Origin: Chara braunii
Lineage: Eukaryota > Streptophyta > Charophyceae > Charales > Characeae
Length of the DNA: 64,000 bases
Assembly: GCA_003427395.1 (NCBI GenBank)
Contig: BFEA01000320.1
Span: 1,707,557-1,771,556, forward strand
Reading direction: 5' to 3'
The notes below the pieces were generated by a model. The model made no database searches. It was not told where the DNA came from and saw nothing but the letters and a program-made list of their open reading frames with translations. Each line of letters starts with the position of its first letter. Position 1 is the first letter of the stretch. Both the position numbers and the translations under genes were made by a program. Positions 11,861-23,279 of the stretch are shown one piece after another.

Positions 11861-12240
11861 AATTTTATATCTTTTAATAAAATTTTAGTTATTTATTCTT
11901 TTGTTTTACCAACTAAAATTTATAGTTTTCATTATATTTGTTTTATTTACATGTGTGATTATGTGTGTTTATCTATTTATTAATTTATCTATATTTTTAT
12001 AAGTTTTGTTTTATGACATCTTATCTTTTATATTAAAGTTACTGTTTTTTAGTATATATATTTAAATATATTTATAATTTATTTAATTACTTTATTTGTT
12101 TTATTTAATTATGTATTTAAAACTATTTTTTAATTTCCTTATTAATTTCTTTATTTATTTTATTTAATTATGTATTTATTTACTTTCCTATTGATTTTTT
12201 TTTTAATTATTTATTTATTTATTCATTACTTTCCCTAGTC
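11860..12240. other. AT-rich island
   Basis: About 380 bases are almost entirely A and T, with recurring TTATTTATTTA and TTTAATTA strings. The flanks are of ordinary composition. No frame or RNA structure is recognised. It could be an old organelle-derived piece or simply a low-complexity expansion. Confidence 0.7.
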
Positions 12241-12259
12241 TCTACTCAACCTTTTTGCG

Positions 12260-12430
12260 TTTCCTCTCTCTCTCTTTTCTCAATGGGAACAAGGCTCCAA
12301 TCTATTCGTGGGGACTCTGGGGAGCAGCACGTGCTGGGAACGGGGCCCAGCGTCCCATATGAAAATTTACATAGACTTTCTCTCTCTCTCTCTTTTCTCT
12401 CTCTCTCTCTCTCTTTCTCTCCCCCCTCTC
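12260..12430. repeat. CT-rich microsatellite patches
   Basis: Two CT-rich runs (about 12264-12278 and 12380-12430) flank ordinary sequence. The Ser/Leu-rich and Arg/Glu-rich frames across them are artefacts of the repeat. Confidence 0.8.
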
Positions 12431-12973
12431 TCATTTCTTCTTGTTTCACATCGTGTCGTTCGAATGTCACCACGTATGCATCTCTGCCTCGCAATGTGTT
12501 GAGTGCGGTAATTGTCAAAATTTTTAACTACATGACGATGAAGGGTCTCCGGCCACAGAAACCACCTCCGGCCACACCAAAATGGTTGGGCGCTGTCCAC
12601 CAATTAATATCCCATGTTCGGCCCTGGGGGTGGGACTGGTTTTGGAGTAGAGCACCTGAGGTGTGCACATGTCAATGGGGATCACCGGGGGGTTGCTCAC
12701 CACAACGTTAGCAGCATCTAAGGGGACAGCATAGAGGGCTTGGTGAGACGGCGCGCCAGGGCATTGCCCACCTGCCGTGGTGACGGTGGTGGCAGACCCC
12801 CCTACCTGCTGGCTGCAGTTAAACAAACAGACAAAAAAAAAGATTTGTTGCTTGCCAAATTCGTTCTGGACACCAGGGCCGCATAGCGGCATAGTACTAT
12901 CTTATGTGGCATATGGATACATAACTCATAGCCTCGTACATAGGGATGTGCAGATCAGAAAGGCCTTCCGGAC

Positions 12974-13055
12974 CTAGATTATTATTATTATTATTATTAT
13001 TTTTTTTATTTTTTTTTTTAGCAATTCATTAATTAATTAATGAATTAATTAATTT
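12974..13055. repeat. (ATT)n, T-run and TTAA palindrome
   Basis: About nine ATT units are followed by T-rich sequence and then a TTAATTAATTAATG palindrome-like block. Low-complexity DNA. Confidence 0.8.
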
Positions 13056-13235
13056 TCCTTCCAAATCTATTACCCATATAACCCCTCAGCGTCCTGGCCC
13101 GGTGCTTTCTAATAGAGCTCGGTGCTTTAAAAAATAATATGAGTGAGCACATGGAAAGCGCCATACTGGCTGTGCGGCCTGAGCCAAGCTGTCAGCCTCT
13201 TCGGTAAGTTATAATACTCCATTGAGACTGTGACT

Positions 13236-13361
13236 GAGTCAATAGCTATTCAGACTATACTGCATCGAAACTCGGCCGCAAAGGAATATCACAGTACCGA
13301 GTCAATAGCTACTCAGACTATACTGCATCGAAACTCGGCCGCAAAGGAATATCACAGTACC
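13236..13361. repeat. 63-bp perfect-like tandem duplication
   Basis: Two adjacent 63-base units (13236-13298 and 13299-13361) begin GAGTCAATAGCTA and end CACAGTACC. They differ at one position near their start (ATT versus ACT). A recent duplication. A third partial start, GAGTC, follows. Confidence 0.92.
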
Positions 13362-14338
13362 GAGTCTACCGACACGAATCCTTACAACTTGCTGTGAGAT
13401 TCTGTTACATCCACGGACAAAAGAAAAGTATCATAGTAGTTGGGACTTCTAATGTCCATTCAATGCCATTGGGGAAAAGTAGTAAACTGTAGAACCCCCT
13501 CTACACCATAATCAGAGGATAATCTTTATATTTGTTTGCCGCCTAAAAGAAGGCTTTCACAGTTTCACTTCATTTCACTTCATTTTTGCATGATGGGGCA
13601 GCTGAGCTTTACTGGCCTTACCCACCCTGCCCAGCTTGTATGGTGTGGACCAGACTCACCAGAATGGAAATATGGAATACACGGTTTGCCAACTTTGCCT
13701 CGTTGGTGGGCAAGCAAATAAAATGGTTTCGGCATTGGGAGAGTTCTTCAACTTCTCCGGGCCCCTACGTAATTAAGGAAACAAAGGCGGCGGCATCAGG
13801 TTTAGAGTTCAGAAAGACGAAAAAGAAAACACTGAATGGCACTTCGGTCGTTGCGCAAGTTTGAGATGTGTTTCAGTTAAAAAATAACGTCTTTTTGCAT
13901 TTTTTGAACCTGACCACGCCGCGGTGCCCGCCCCTGTATTAGTCCTGATATCCGCTCTTATTGCGAAGTGCCACGCCACTGTTATTGCCTTTCGGAACTC
14001 AGCACCTGTTTTTTTTTTGTTTTTTTTTTCCCTATATTCTTCTCTCAAGTTCTGTTTTTGCCTTTTACTACCTACTCCTAAGGCTATCTAGGAGGGACCC
14101 CTGCAAGCATAACGGAAACTCGATTTTTCACTCCACACTTGCCCGATTGCCCCTTACTTCAATTTAGAGAAGTTCTCGAACAACTACCACCCTCAGACTC
14201 CTCAGTACACCATACAGAACCATTCCCCCTCACTGCCCTCAGCGTCAAACTGGTCTGGTCAGGCTCTTGTTTCTCGAAAACAACGAGGACTGTCCATGCA
14301 CAGCATAGTTACTGTAGAGCATACAAGTTGATACAGCA

Positions 14339-14381
14339 CGACGTTAAAGACCCCATTAATATTTTAATATCTTTAACGTCG
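14339..14381. repeat. 12-bp perfect inverted repeat
   Basis: CGACGTTAAAGA (14339-14350) and TCTTTAACGTCG (14370-14381) are perfect complements around a 19-base AT-rich loop. No neighbouring gene explains it. It could be the tip of a small foldback element. Confidence 0.7.
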
Positions 14382-14389
14382 GCGTGAAA

Positions 14390-15610
14390 ATAGAAAGCTC
14401 TAGTGTGCATCACTCCTATCTGAGATCATTGTGGCAATTTGCGATATATATATGACATAATTTTCCTATTGAGTCTTGACCAGTAAGCAGCAGCAGAAGA
14501 AGAAATGATGATAAATATAAACAGGAAGAAGGAGAAGACGATGACGGTGATGAATAAAGAAAACAATAACCACAGAGGAAAAGGAGACGGGAGGAGTAGG
14601 AGGACGACGATGACGATGACGAGGGGTAGAAGGAGAGAAGAGAAGATGAAGAAGGCTGACGACGAGGAGTCCGAGGAGGAGAAGGAGAAGTAGAAGGAGA
14701 AATCGCAGACACTGTTCACAGGGAGGGTAGAAGAAGATTCAAAATTAAATCATTTACACACAGCTCTTACCGCCAAACAACACACATAATTATGCATTCC
14801 CTAAACGCGTATCAACTTATTTTTTTTAGCCACGTGTCAGGAGGACCATCCACGATCCAATCCAGTAGGGGGATCACTCCCCTATTCACCTTCACAGCAC
14901 ACAAACGCCACACTCTTCACTAACCTTTCCGATCAGATTCTCTCCTCTCCTCTTTCCCTCACTATCTTCCTTACCTGCCCAGTGCCCATCCTTCACTACC
15001 TCATCACCTCCGCCACACCGGCAAATTGCCTGTACTCTCGACTCTCGAGTCTCCACGGAAATCTGGAACTGACGTCCAATCGTCCATAGCTCACGTATAG
15101 ACGAGCGTGTCGCATGAACCGCTACTCCACCCCAGCAGCGCCCTCATCACTCAAAGAGAGACATTGGCCTTACCTCAGTCTACATATATCCATGGATTCC
15201 ACACTGCTCCCGGTGGCAGTCGACGGTGCCTCAAAAACTCGTACCACCCACAGGTTAATGGTCTCCCTTTTCAGTCCCTTGGTCCAGGCTAAGGGCCTGA
15301 GCAGGCTGAGCTCGTTTTTTTGGGCCAGTGTCCAAAATTCTCCAAATGTCAGGGACCCATGATCCTTACTGATTGCAGTGCCCAAAACCCACCAGGCGGC
15401 GAGCACTGCGATCCCACCATTTTTTGCACTTTCATCATAAGTGCCCGTATAATACATTTGAGTGCCCAACCGTACCGTAGTCAGTCTAAGTCAGAAAGCT
15501 TGCGTGAAACACTCCAAGCCCGAAATACCAATCCAAACCGTGCCAAAAAGTACTTTCCAAGTTTCCATCGATAAAAAACAAAAGACCAGAGAGAACCGGA
15601 AAATTGAAGA
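14390..15610. other. No gene seen; GA-rich block
   Basis: About 14485-14705 is purine-rich on the plus strand (GAAGAAG and GACGATGAC strings). The poly-Ser and Lys/Glu frames over it are low complexity. The rest shows no gene. Confidence 0.45.
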
Positions 15611-15714
15611 TTTCCACTCTGTTTTTTAATGCTCGTAATTCAGACCCAGTGCCCCGCTAAACTGCTCAGGCCATACACCATCTCGGAAATCGCCAACACT
15701 GTGGCCGAAAAGAT

Positions 15715-15744
15715 GAGAGAGAGAGAGAGAGAGAGAGGCACACA

Positions 15745-15788
<44 letters not shown>

Positions 15789-15790
15789 AC
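15715..15790. repeat. (GA)n(CA)n(GA)n microsatellite
   Basis: GA units, then CA units, then GA units again, over about 75 bases. Confidence 0.92.
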
Positions 15791-16029
15791 CAGAACTGGT
15801 GACAACTTACACACAGTGCCACACAGGCGAATGGACTTCCTGGCCACCAGTCACCAGCCAGTTACGTACCACCTTGTTACGGAAGACAAGCTGCTGTGGT
15901 ATAATAGGGGATATATTACCCAGTTACCCATTTTCGGGGGGGGGGGGTAAACCTGTGAGAGATCTAAGATCTGCAGGGACCACCCACCAGCTTGGGAAAC
16001 TGTGCCAGAGAACCAACAAAGACGAAGAT

Positions 16030-16120
16030 GAAGAAGAATGACAGTAACGGTGAGGAAGAAGAAGAAGAAGAAGAAGAAGAAAGAGGAAGAAGAAAAGAGG
16101 AAGAAGAAAGCAGAAGCAGG
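16030..16120. repeat. (GAA)n-rich stretch
   Basis: Repeated GAAGAAGAA with interruptions. Low complexity. Confidence 0.85.
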
Positions 16121-16169
16121 CTTAAGCAGCAAAAGACCGAATAACAGGAGTGAGGAATGTATGAGGGAT

Positions 16170-16316
16170 GTCCTTCGGCCCTTCGGGACATCAGTTAAAT
16201 TGGACTGATACAGAGAAGATTAGCATGGCCCCTGTGCAAGGTCCTACGCCCGGCAAGGATGGCACACATAAATCCAGAAATGGTCCCTCCCCAAAAAAAA
16301 CAACAACAAAAAAAAA
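16170..16316 (+). pseudogene. U6 snRNA retrocopy with A-rich tail
   Basis: The sequence follows U6: a CCTTCGGGACATC 5' stem, ATACAGAGAAGATTAGCATGG with the intact ACAGAGA box, GGCCCCTGTGCAAG, then CATAAATCCAGAAATGGTCC. A 17-base insertion (about 16241-16257) interrupts the region before GATGGCAC, and the 5' stem is partly duplicated (GTCCTTCGG then CCCTTCGGG). An A-rich tail with CAA interruptions follows at 16293-16316. An A-tailed U6 is typical of copies made by LINE machinery. No TATA or plant USE promoter element is evident upstream, so I take it as a pseudogene. Confidence 0.9.
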
Positions 16317-16357
16317 GTCTCGAGGGAAGGAGTAATAAAGAGGGAATTAATGAGAGG

Positions 16358-16463
16358 ACTGCTCTAAGAAACAAACGATAATGATCCCTTAATCCACCAC
16401 TGCTTCCCACACTGCTCTAAGAAACAAACGATAATGATCCCTTAATCCACCACTGCTGCCCAC
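16358..16463. repeat. 53-bp tandem duplication
   Basis: ACTGCTCTAAGAAACAAACG starts adjacent units at 16358 and 16411. The units differ by about one base (CTTCCC versus CTGCCC). Confidence 0.92.
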
Positions 16464-16479
16464 ACCTCCGTAGGGTCAC

Positions 16480-17200
16480 TGCAGCTGTACATAAGATGAT
16501 AAGAGTCATAGACCCTGATAGAGGTATAAGAGGCTATGATACAGTGCGGTCAACAGGGTGCCAGTCTGCCAATCCGCCTTAGATCTATCTTCAGTCAAAA
16601 GGTTGGGTTTGCTGTGAACTTTGGCAACTCTTAGACAGGCTTGGTAGCAGCGCTGGACCGCCGCTGGTGCAAGAGTGGAGCAACTAACACAGGATGCAAT
16701 CCGATGCATTACTATGAAGCTTGGGCAAGAACCTGATGCGTAATAGGCAAGTGTGATGCAGCCCCCTCTGTCCCTTCAATCTGCTCTGCTTGCTGAGAGA
16801 TGAGGTCTGCAGATTTCACAGATCCTGAGTTCTCGAGACTCGTGAGGACCATGCACGACCTCTTGAAATCTTGAACTGTCAGGCCAGACTCGCCAGAGTG
16901 CATTTAAAAAAATGAGTCAAACAGACAGTCTGAGACAGAGACTGGCGTGAAATAGAGACCCGGGCCGTGTGCGTGGAATCGCCGTGGATGGTAGAAAAAC
17001 GTAGCTCGTGATAAACAATCATGATTCATGAAGTTCAAAGTTGAACACAAATGCAATCTTATTAACGAGTACAATATTGCTGGGGACTAGCTCCTTGAAA
17101 GAAAGAAAGAAAGGAAAGAAAAGGTGGACAAGAAAGAAAAAGAAAGACATTGATAAGAATTGCACCCAAACAAATTCAGCTGTACGATTGTTCGGGAGTC

Positions 17201-17239
<39 letters not shown>

Positions 17240-17730
17240 GGGCAGTCATGGGGCCATTCTGGCCGTGACTCCCCCTGGTAGTTTTAGACTTGGATCATTG
17301 TGCCAATGACTCACCTAGGTCACACTCACTGAAGTTATTGTCCTGGAGTCAGGCTCAAGTAACTAGAGATAAGCTCCCAGTTACAGTTACTTCCCAGCAA
17401 GTTCCACATGCAGCATATTCAACCGCGACAATGCAGAGACAAGGTTTGCTACATCATGCGGCGACAAGGTTTGCTACATCATGATGGCGTCTTGCTTCCT
17501 GCTATAATTATTTCAGCGTGGATGGTCAGTCTGGTTCGTCAATTACTGCGAAGGGATCGCTCGAAGGGTACGCTGAGTCAAGCCTACTAGCATGTTCGCC
17601 AACTCCCAGAGTCCCACGAAGGTCAGGGTGGAGGGTAATCTCCCCGTCTCTACACTGCACACCTCTCCCCTTCCCAAGGATCTGCTGATTTTTCTCTACT
17701 GCCTGTCATTTCGTCTCTTTGTCCATAGAG
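16480..17730. other. No gene seen
   Basis: Ordinary sequence with a long A-run at 17204-17235. The fragment GACAAGGTTTGCTACATCATG is repeated twice near 17440-17480. No coding signal. Confidence 0.4.
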
Positions 17731-17732
17731 CA

Positions 17733-18250
17733 TGATCGGGCAGTACTGCCTGAGCATCAGCCGAGCTACATGGGGATTCGGGCAGTACTGCCTGTTAGTG
17801 CCTGAGCATCAGCCGAGCTACATCGGGCAGTACTGCCTGAGCAGTGAGCATCAGTGGAGCTACTGTAACATTGGGCAGTACTGCCTGAACATCAGCGGTC
17901 TCATCAATGACCAATCAAGGCTCTCTCTGAATCAAGGCTCTCTCTGAGTCTGAAATTGATGATTTTGGCTATAGACAATGGAGGGATCATCTCCTCCCCT
18001 CGAAGATATTCTTCTACTCCCAACATTTCCGCTATATGTCTGCAAAGCAGCACATTACTGCCTGTGCAGTGAGCATCAGTGGAGCTACATTGGGCAATAC
18101 TGCCTGAGCGTCAGCGATCTCCTCAATGGCCAATCAAGGCTGTCACTGAGTCTGAAGTTGATGATTTTGGCTAGACATTGAAGGGATCATCTCCTCCCCT
18201 CGACGATATTCTTCTACTCCTCCCAACGTTTCCCCTATATGTCTACAAAG
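17733..18250. repeat. Compound tandem repeat (GGGCAGTACTGCCTGAGCAT family)
   Basis: A short unit built on the near-palindrome GGCAGTACTGCC followed by GAGCATCAG and GAGCTACAT occurs about five times from 17738 to 17890. It recurs in a larger duplication of period about 200 bases: GGGATCATCTCCTCCCCTCGA occurs near 17984 and 18184. The frames across it are not coding. Confidence 0.85.
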
Positions 18251-18916
18251 TAGGAACTCGCACTCGGAGAAGAGGACGGAACAGCGTGACGACGGTGACG
18301 TCGCTATTTCCTCTGTAGCAGCCAGTGACAGCAGCCGCTGCAGCTGGTGCTTGCCTCCTCCTTCAGAGTCCTTCCTCATGAGGCAGCTTCAGTATTAGGA
18401 TATGGGAGTACGTACATAGGATGATATAGGAACTCAACTCTAGCTTCAATTAAGTCACTTGTGAGAAAATACTTGCCAATGGGGAAAAAACGTATAGATA
18501 ATAGATCTGCCCCGCGACAACAGGTTTGTCCTCGTTTGCTCCCCCCGAGGCCTTGAAACTTGAAAGGCTTGAGGTAGGGGGGGGGAATCTGTAACTTTGG
18601 CCGCCAGCTTTCGGGGCCTGTCGAAACCTTTTGCCAAATTTGCCTTGGTGACTTGGTCCGGGGCTGAACGAGTACCAACATTTTTTTCGCACGGAGGATA
18701 TATTATTAATATTACTCTTCCCAGAATGGTCTCTTCACTCTCTACTTTCTTTCAAGGCATCAGCATACAGGACAAGGCAAAGCTTAAGAGTCTTAGACAG
18801 CTAGTGGGAGTGTCTCCGAGTGAGGCATCATTACCCCGGAATTTACTCCTTTGGAATCCTACAAGTATAACAACTTGACACAAGCGGGCATGTCCTGTAC
18901 TTAGGGGGTGAGAGCC

Positions 18917-19791
18917 TCAGGCTCCAGCTGCAAAGGTGAAATATGGGGATGCGATCGGCCCCCACGAAGGTCTTTGAAACATTCCACTTAACCCGAATTG
19001 TCTGTATTGGAGATATGGAGTCATTGGATTGCCTCCTGGAACAGGGGAAGGATACAAAGGAATGCCCCCACCTGGCCCGCCATGATGTCCTGGAAATGCT
19101 ATTCCTTCTGGTGGGGAATGTGCATGCCCCACAGATGGGATCCCGTTGTAAACAGGCGGAGCAAACTGATATCCGGCCGCTATACAATCCTCAACAGGTC
19201 GCGCAACCTGACATCTGGTCCTCGTACAATCTGCACAGTTTACGAACTTGCTTGCACGCCGCTGTTGTTTCTGTGGCTGCGGCTGCAGACGTGGCGGCGG
19301 CGACATGCAGCTATTCACCATACTGGGAGGAGCAAAACACGACTCCTTTGAAGCAGTGCGTTGCTTCTTGAGTTGGTGAAAGCGCTCCTTGCGTCGCTGG
19401 CGGCAAATTGCTCGGGCTTGCTCCTCGTCTGTTGCCACATTGCTGCTGTGGATATCCTTGGGCAACGAAATCCTGTCGGAAAGGGTACTAGGCCCATCCG
19501 ATCGAGTTTTATCGCTTTCCAGGGGGCACTGGGAGGGAGGGAGTCCACCAGCGGCTGCTCGCATTCTGCTGTGAGGGTTGCCGCTATTCCCATTACTTGT
19601 GTAGTGCTGCTCATGGCAGAAGCCCTGATCTGGTCCCACTCTGCTCATGTCCCCCGCAGTGTTGTTAGAGCTTCCCTGCTGCTCAGATGAGGCAGGACCA
19701 CTCAACGTCATTCCCTGGTTAACGTCATCGACTGTGCTGGCGACATCTTCTGCGTCCTGACCCTGACCCGAAGAAGGCTTGTGCTGCTCCC
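18917..19791 (-). CDS. Terminal exon of a minus-strand host gene; basic cluster and Gly/Pro/Tyr-rich tail
   Basis: The frame is open from above 19791 to a TGA at 18917. A likely 3' splice site (TTTTGCATAGCAG) sits just upstream, so the exon start is taken as about 19791. About 290 residues are coded. The N-terminal half is Ser/Gln/Asp-rich. A basic cluster near residues 125-145 (CRQRRKERFHQLKKQR) resembles a nuclear localisation signal and distantly the first half of a plant CCT motif, but the second half is absent, so I do not call CCT. Gln/Pro-rich sequence, a CADCTRTRC cysteine patch and a Pro/Gly/Tyr-rich tail follow. Composition suits a nuclear regulator. It is probably the end of the gene whose first exon is at 25968-28067, with unidentified exons possible between them, because the phases of the two visible splice sites do not match directly. 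Confidence 0.6.
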
Positions 19792-20825
19792 CTGCTATGC
19801 AAAAGCCAATTATTCCAGATGCAATCAACCAATCCAATCGAGAGCAGAAAATCGATCAGTACTGATGTCCAGCGCCGATAAAGCAAATAATTGCACAGAC
19901 AAGGCTAGCACTTTCGCAACGCATTCTGGAATAGACAGATTGTACTGACCGGGTACAGCATGTCATTGAGAGTATTATTATTTGCATCAAATTGCATGTT
20001 TCAAAATCGAACAATGTCACTGAAAATATGGGGTTACAACTTAAAATTTGAGGAGTGGCACGGTATATTTCAACTGATTCATTAAACAAAACAAGCTGTG
20101 ACTTGCAGTGGTAAATGCCGCGGCAGGTCGGGTGATGTTACGACGCCTGGTGGTACAAATAACCCCCCAAAAGAACAGAAAAAAAAAGCAAAAAAAACAC
20201 ACAACGGTCTGAACTGAAAGCGGTTTCAAAAAAAAACAAAACAAGAACAGAGAAAAAAAGCAGCCACGGGACCGGAGAGAAGTGAAGGATGGCATACTCA
20301 CACAGGAACATTTTTCCTGGCCCCGCAAAGAGGTTTTCTTTCAAGGGAGAGACAGAGCTCCGGGTGTCATTGCATTCAGTTGCGTGGAGCTCTCACCTAA
20401 GTAGCAGTCTGAGTCAGATACATTAAAGTGCTGATGTGCCCTAACCTAAGTAGCAGTCTGAGCAAGAAGTGGGAGTGTAAGTGTGCTCTTAAGTCCGACT
20501 GTGACTAACACTGAGCATGCCCCAAAAAGGCCCCGTGTCAGTATGCCCTAACTAAGGAACTGTCTAGTATCTACCAGTCAGAAACATTCGAAAGAAATCC
20601 CACTGTGAGTATGGCCTAGGGAGCTCTCCGGCCGCAATAATAGTAGGATTAGATCATAGATAGATGATCGATAGATAATTTAGGGCATCGCCACACCGCT
20701 CTCGAAATGTGAAAACGACAAAAATGTGGCGGGCGCATCTTGCCATGTTCTAGCGGGAAGTTCATTCTCATTTCGCACATTTCGACAGTGGTGTAGCTTA
20801 AAAGGGGCAAGTGCGTTTCAGGGCC

Positions 20826-20981
20826 AGATCCCACTGGTAAAGAAGATTGGAACAAGTGTCTGAATCTGGACGTGTTCCACACACAGATGCAGAAAAGTAG
20901 ATCAACCACAATACTTCGCACCTGTCCACAAACACGTCCACATTCAGACACTTACTACAATCCTGTTTGCCACTGGGATCT
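20826..20981. mobile_element. Foldback MITE, family 1, copy 1
   Basis: The ends AGATCCCACTGGTAAAGAAG and its near-complement CTGTTTGCCACTGGGATCT are terminal inverted repeats. The whole 156 bases fold into one long imperfect hairpin, since GTGTCTGAATCTGGACGTG also pairs with its right-hand partner. There is no coding capacity. Another member of the same size and structure lies at 30401-30553. Confidence 0.85.
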
Positions 20982-21287
20982 CGCCTTCAGTCACCATCAA
21001 GTTTGGAATGGCCCCAAAAAACTCAGCTCACTCACGTGACGAGTTTGCGAAATAGGCAATAAAAATGAAAACACTGCGCGACTTCGGACGGAATACGCGG
21101 GTCAGGTTCTTTTTGGCACACTGGCGCGGGGTCGTGGTGCGCAGAATGCCGTTTTATGTTCTTTTTGGCAGTTTCTGCCAGTGTTCAACAATGGCGCCGC
21201 GACAGACCTACCTGCCGACATGGAACTTTCTTGCCTTCTGAAACTCGAAACGTAACGCGGCCGCACTTGTTCCCAAAAGAAAAAGTT

Positions 21288-21594
21288 GTCCTTCGGGACA
21301 TTCGTTAAAATTGGAACGATACAGAAGGAGAAAGACAAGCAATGGCCGATTGCTCTTCACACGCAATTCACAGGATATTGCAGCCAAGAATATACAAGCG
21401 TGTACTCATGCTCGAAAACGCGCACGCGTTCCCCTACATGCTTCAACCGGGTGCGCTCCGGTCTCATCAGGAGGCTAACCACTTGCCCAGTGCCTTACGG
21501 CCCTCCATGACTTGCCACCCTAGCATGGCCCCTGCGCAAGGATGACACGCATAAATCGAGAAATGGTCCAAATTCAAAAAAAAAAAAAAAAAAA
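21288..21594 (+). pseudogene. U6 snRNA retrocopy interrupted by an insertion of about 180 bases, A-tailed
   Basis: The 5' part of U6 (GTCCTTCGGGACATTCG, then TTGGAACGATACAGA) is followed by a degraded ACAGAGA region. After 21345 comes unrelated sequence of about 175 bases, and then U6 resumes at TAGCATGGCCCCTGCGCAAG (21521) and runs perfectly to GGTCCAAATTC and a pure A-tail (21576-21594). The insertion is flanked by AGCAATGGCC and AGCATGGCC, which looks like a target-site duplication. AAAAAGTTGT-like sequence is present before the 5' end and after the A-tail, consistent with a LINE-type duplication. The 3' half is nearly unmutated, so the copy is young. Confidence 0.92.
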
Positions 21595-22098
21595 GTTGTG
21601 GCATTTGGCCTCGTTGTTTGTCGACCTTTCATTCGTCTGAAAGATGCCATAAGCATAACATTGGGCAGAATAAACTTTTTTTAACTTCATTAATTTAAAG
21701 CGAAGAATGAGTCGATCAGATCCACGGTGACCTCTGTGGAACTTCGCCTGAGAGACACCAAAGCCGGTGGTGCGAGATATTTTTGCACAATGAACTGAAC
21801 GTGATTGCAATTGTGTACACTGTACTTGTTCCTTTTTCTTCTCCCACTTTCTCCTCTTTTGACTTGTCTTACGTCCCTTTAGAGCCACATACAACCCCTA
21901 AACACGTCGCTCAACTGTACACACACCCGCAACACCAGTCAAGCATAGACCATTGTCGTATAGTGACAATCGCTACCGTCAAATTGCGTCCATACCCCTC
22001 ACTCGCCGAACAGCTTCATGTCCTTTTACGTAATCTGGTTACTCAAAATCGGAGATGCGTTCTAAGTGAAGGCACCTGCGCTTCTTTTGAAGCGGGAA

Positions 22099-22165
22099 CA
22101 GTCTTCCCCCGAATACAACGTGCGGTCACTATAGCTATATTTGTGGCATCTTTCACTCTAGATTG
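22099..22165. mobile_element. Half of a pogo-like MITE (family 2)
   Basis: ACAGTCTTCCCCCGAATACA and the following CGGTCACTATAGCTATATTT match one arm of the elements at 22441 and 25657. The second arm is missing. Confidence 0.7.
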
Positions 22166-22440
22166 AGCGATGATGACATACCATGCGGTCTCTTCAAGGG
22201 GAGACGGTAACCCCTATTAACATTATTGCATTCCTCCAATTTGGTCATGTCCGGATCTGAGCTCATCTTCTGTTTGTCAACTGTCACATGTGTGTACCAT
22301 TCAGCCACACGAGCCAAATGACGAAGGCACCTTCCCCCCCCCCCCCCCCCCCCCGCAACCCCGCAAAAAAAAAAAGTAGGAAAACGATTTCTGAGTTCGA
22401 ATAGGCAGCGACATATTCTGAAGATACGAGATGAAAGCTA

Positions 22441-22545
22441 CCTTCTTCCCCCGAATACAACGTATGGTCACTATAGCTGTATCCAGACTGACAGATCCCT
22501 CAAATACAGCTATAATGAGCGTTCATTGTATTCGGAGGAAGAAGG
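22441..22545. mobile_element. Pogo-like foldback MITE (family 2), copy 2
   Basis: CCTTCTTCCCCCGAATACAA at the left end is repeated inverted at the right end (GTATTCGGAGGAAGAAGG). The arms continue inward through TCACTATAGCTGTAT. The length is 105 bases, the same as the copy at 25657. A TA precedes it at 22439-22440 and TTA follows. Confidence 0.85.
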
Positions 22546-22874
22546 TTAGTTTAAAAGTTGGCCTCCACACAATATCGATCGATTAGCATCTTCCATAATC
22601 GCGGCCAGTGATCTACACATGATCCATGCATGCAATGCAATGTGACAACGAGATCGAGAAAAAAACTGACCCAAGAGAAAAATTGAACAGATGCAGATTT
22701 CGATTTGGAAAAACGAAGGCGCAGTGACGGTTTCAGCTTGAAAATGGCTTCAGTCACGATTTCGCGAATTTTGTGCCAAGCCTAGAGACGAAAATCGTAT
22801 GCAGCCTAGCTTTAGGGTCAGGTGGGGATGTGGTATTCGAGGGATGCCTGAAGTGGATTTAAAACTGAAATCGC

Positions 22875-23045
22875 TACTGCGCCCCTTTCAATTTGATATT
22901 CACAACAGAGACGTAACACTACTGGCCATTTGGCCGTATTGAAAGCCGTCGGAACCGCGACTGCGCCCTAGGTACCTACCCCTTTCCATTTGAAATTCAC
23001 GACAGAGGCGTAACACTACTGGCCATTTGGCCGTATTGAAACCCG
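22875..23045. repeat. 97-bp tandem duplication
   Basis: CGTAACACTACTGGCCATTT occurs at about 22912 and 23009, a period of 97. The flanking TTCAATTTGATATTCAC and TTCCATTTGAAATTCAC repeat with it. Confidence 0.88.
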
Positions 23046-23120
23046 TCGTAACTCTTCGTTAGCTTCCGATCATTTGTTATCTGATATATCAGTGCCCTGT
23101 TCCAAGTTTTCCAACTGTTA

Positions 23121-23279
23121 GTGGCTAGTTCTAGTGGGCCTAGTGGCTAAACAAACAGTTTTGAGTTAGAAGGCTGGCTAGTTCTAGTGGGCCTAGTGGC
23201 TAATCAAAGAGTTTTGAGTTAGAAGGCTGGCTAGTTCTAGTGGGCCTAGTGGCTAATCAAAGAGTTTTGAGTTAAAAGG
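23121..23279. repeat. 53-bp tandem repeat, three units
   Basis: The unit CTGGCTAGTTCTAGTGGGCC and onward starts at 23121, 23174 and 23227. Units 2 and 3 are almost identical and unit 1 is slightly diverged. Confidence 0.93.

Noticed and set aside
16241-16257. GT-AG intron in the first U6 copy
   Set aside because: Seventeen bases is far too short for splicing; the edge repeat GCAAG explains it as a small duplication or insertion.
19000-19791. Calling the terminal exon a CCT-domain clock protein (PRR/TOC1 type)
   Set aside because: Only a short basic stretch resembles the first half of CCT, the second half is absent, and no pseudo-receiver domain was seen.
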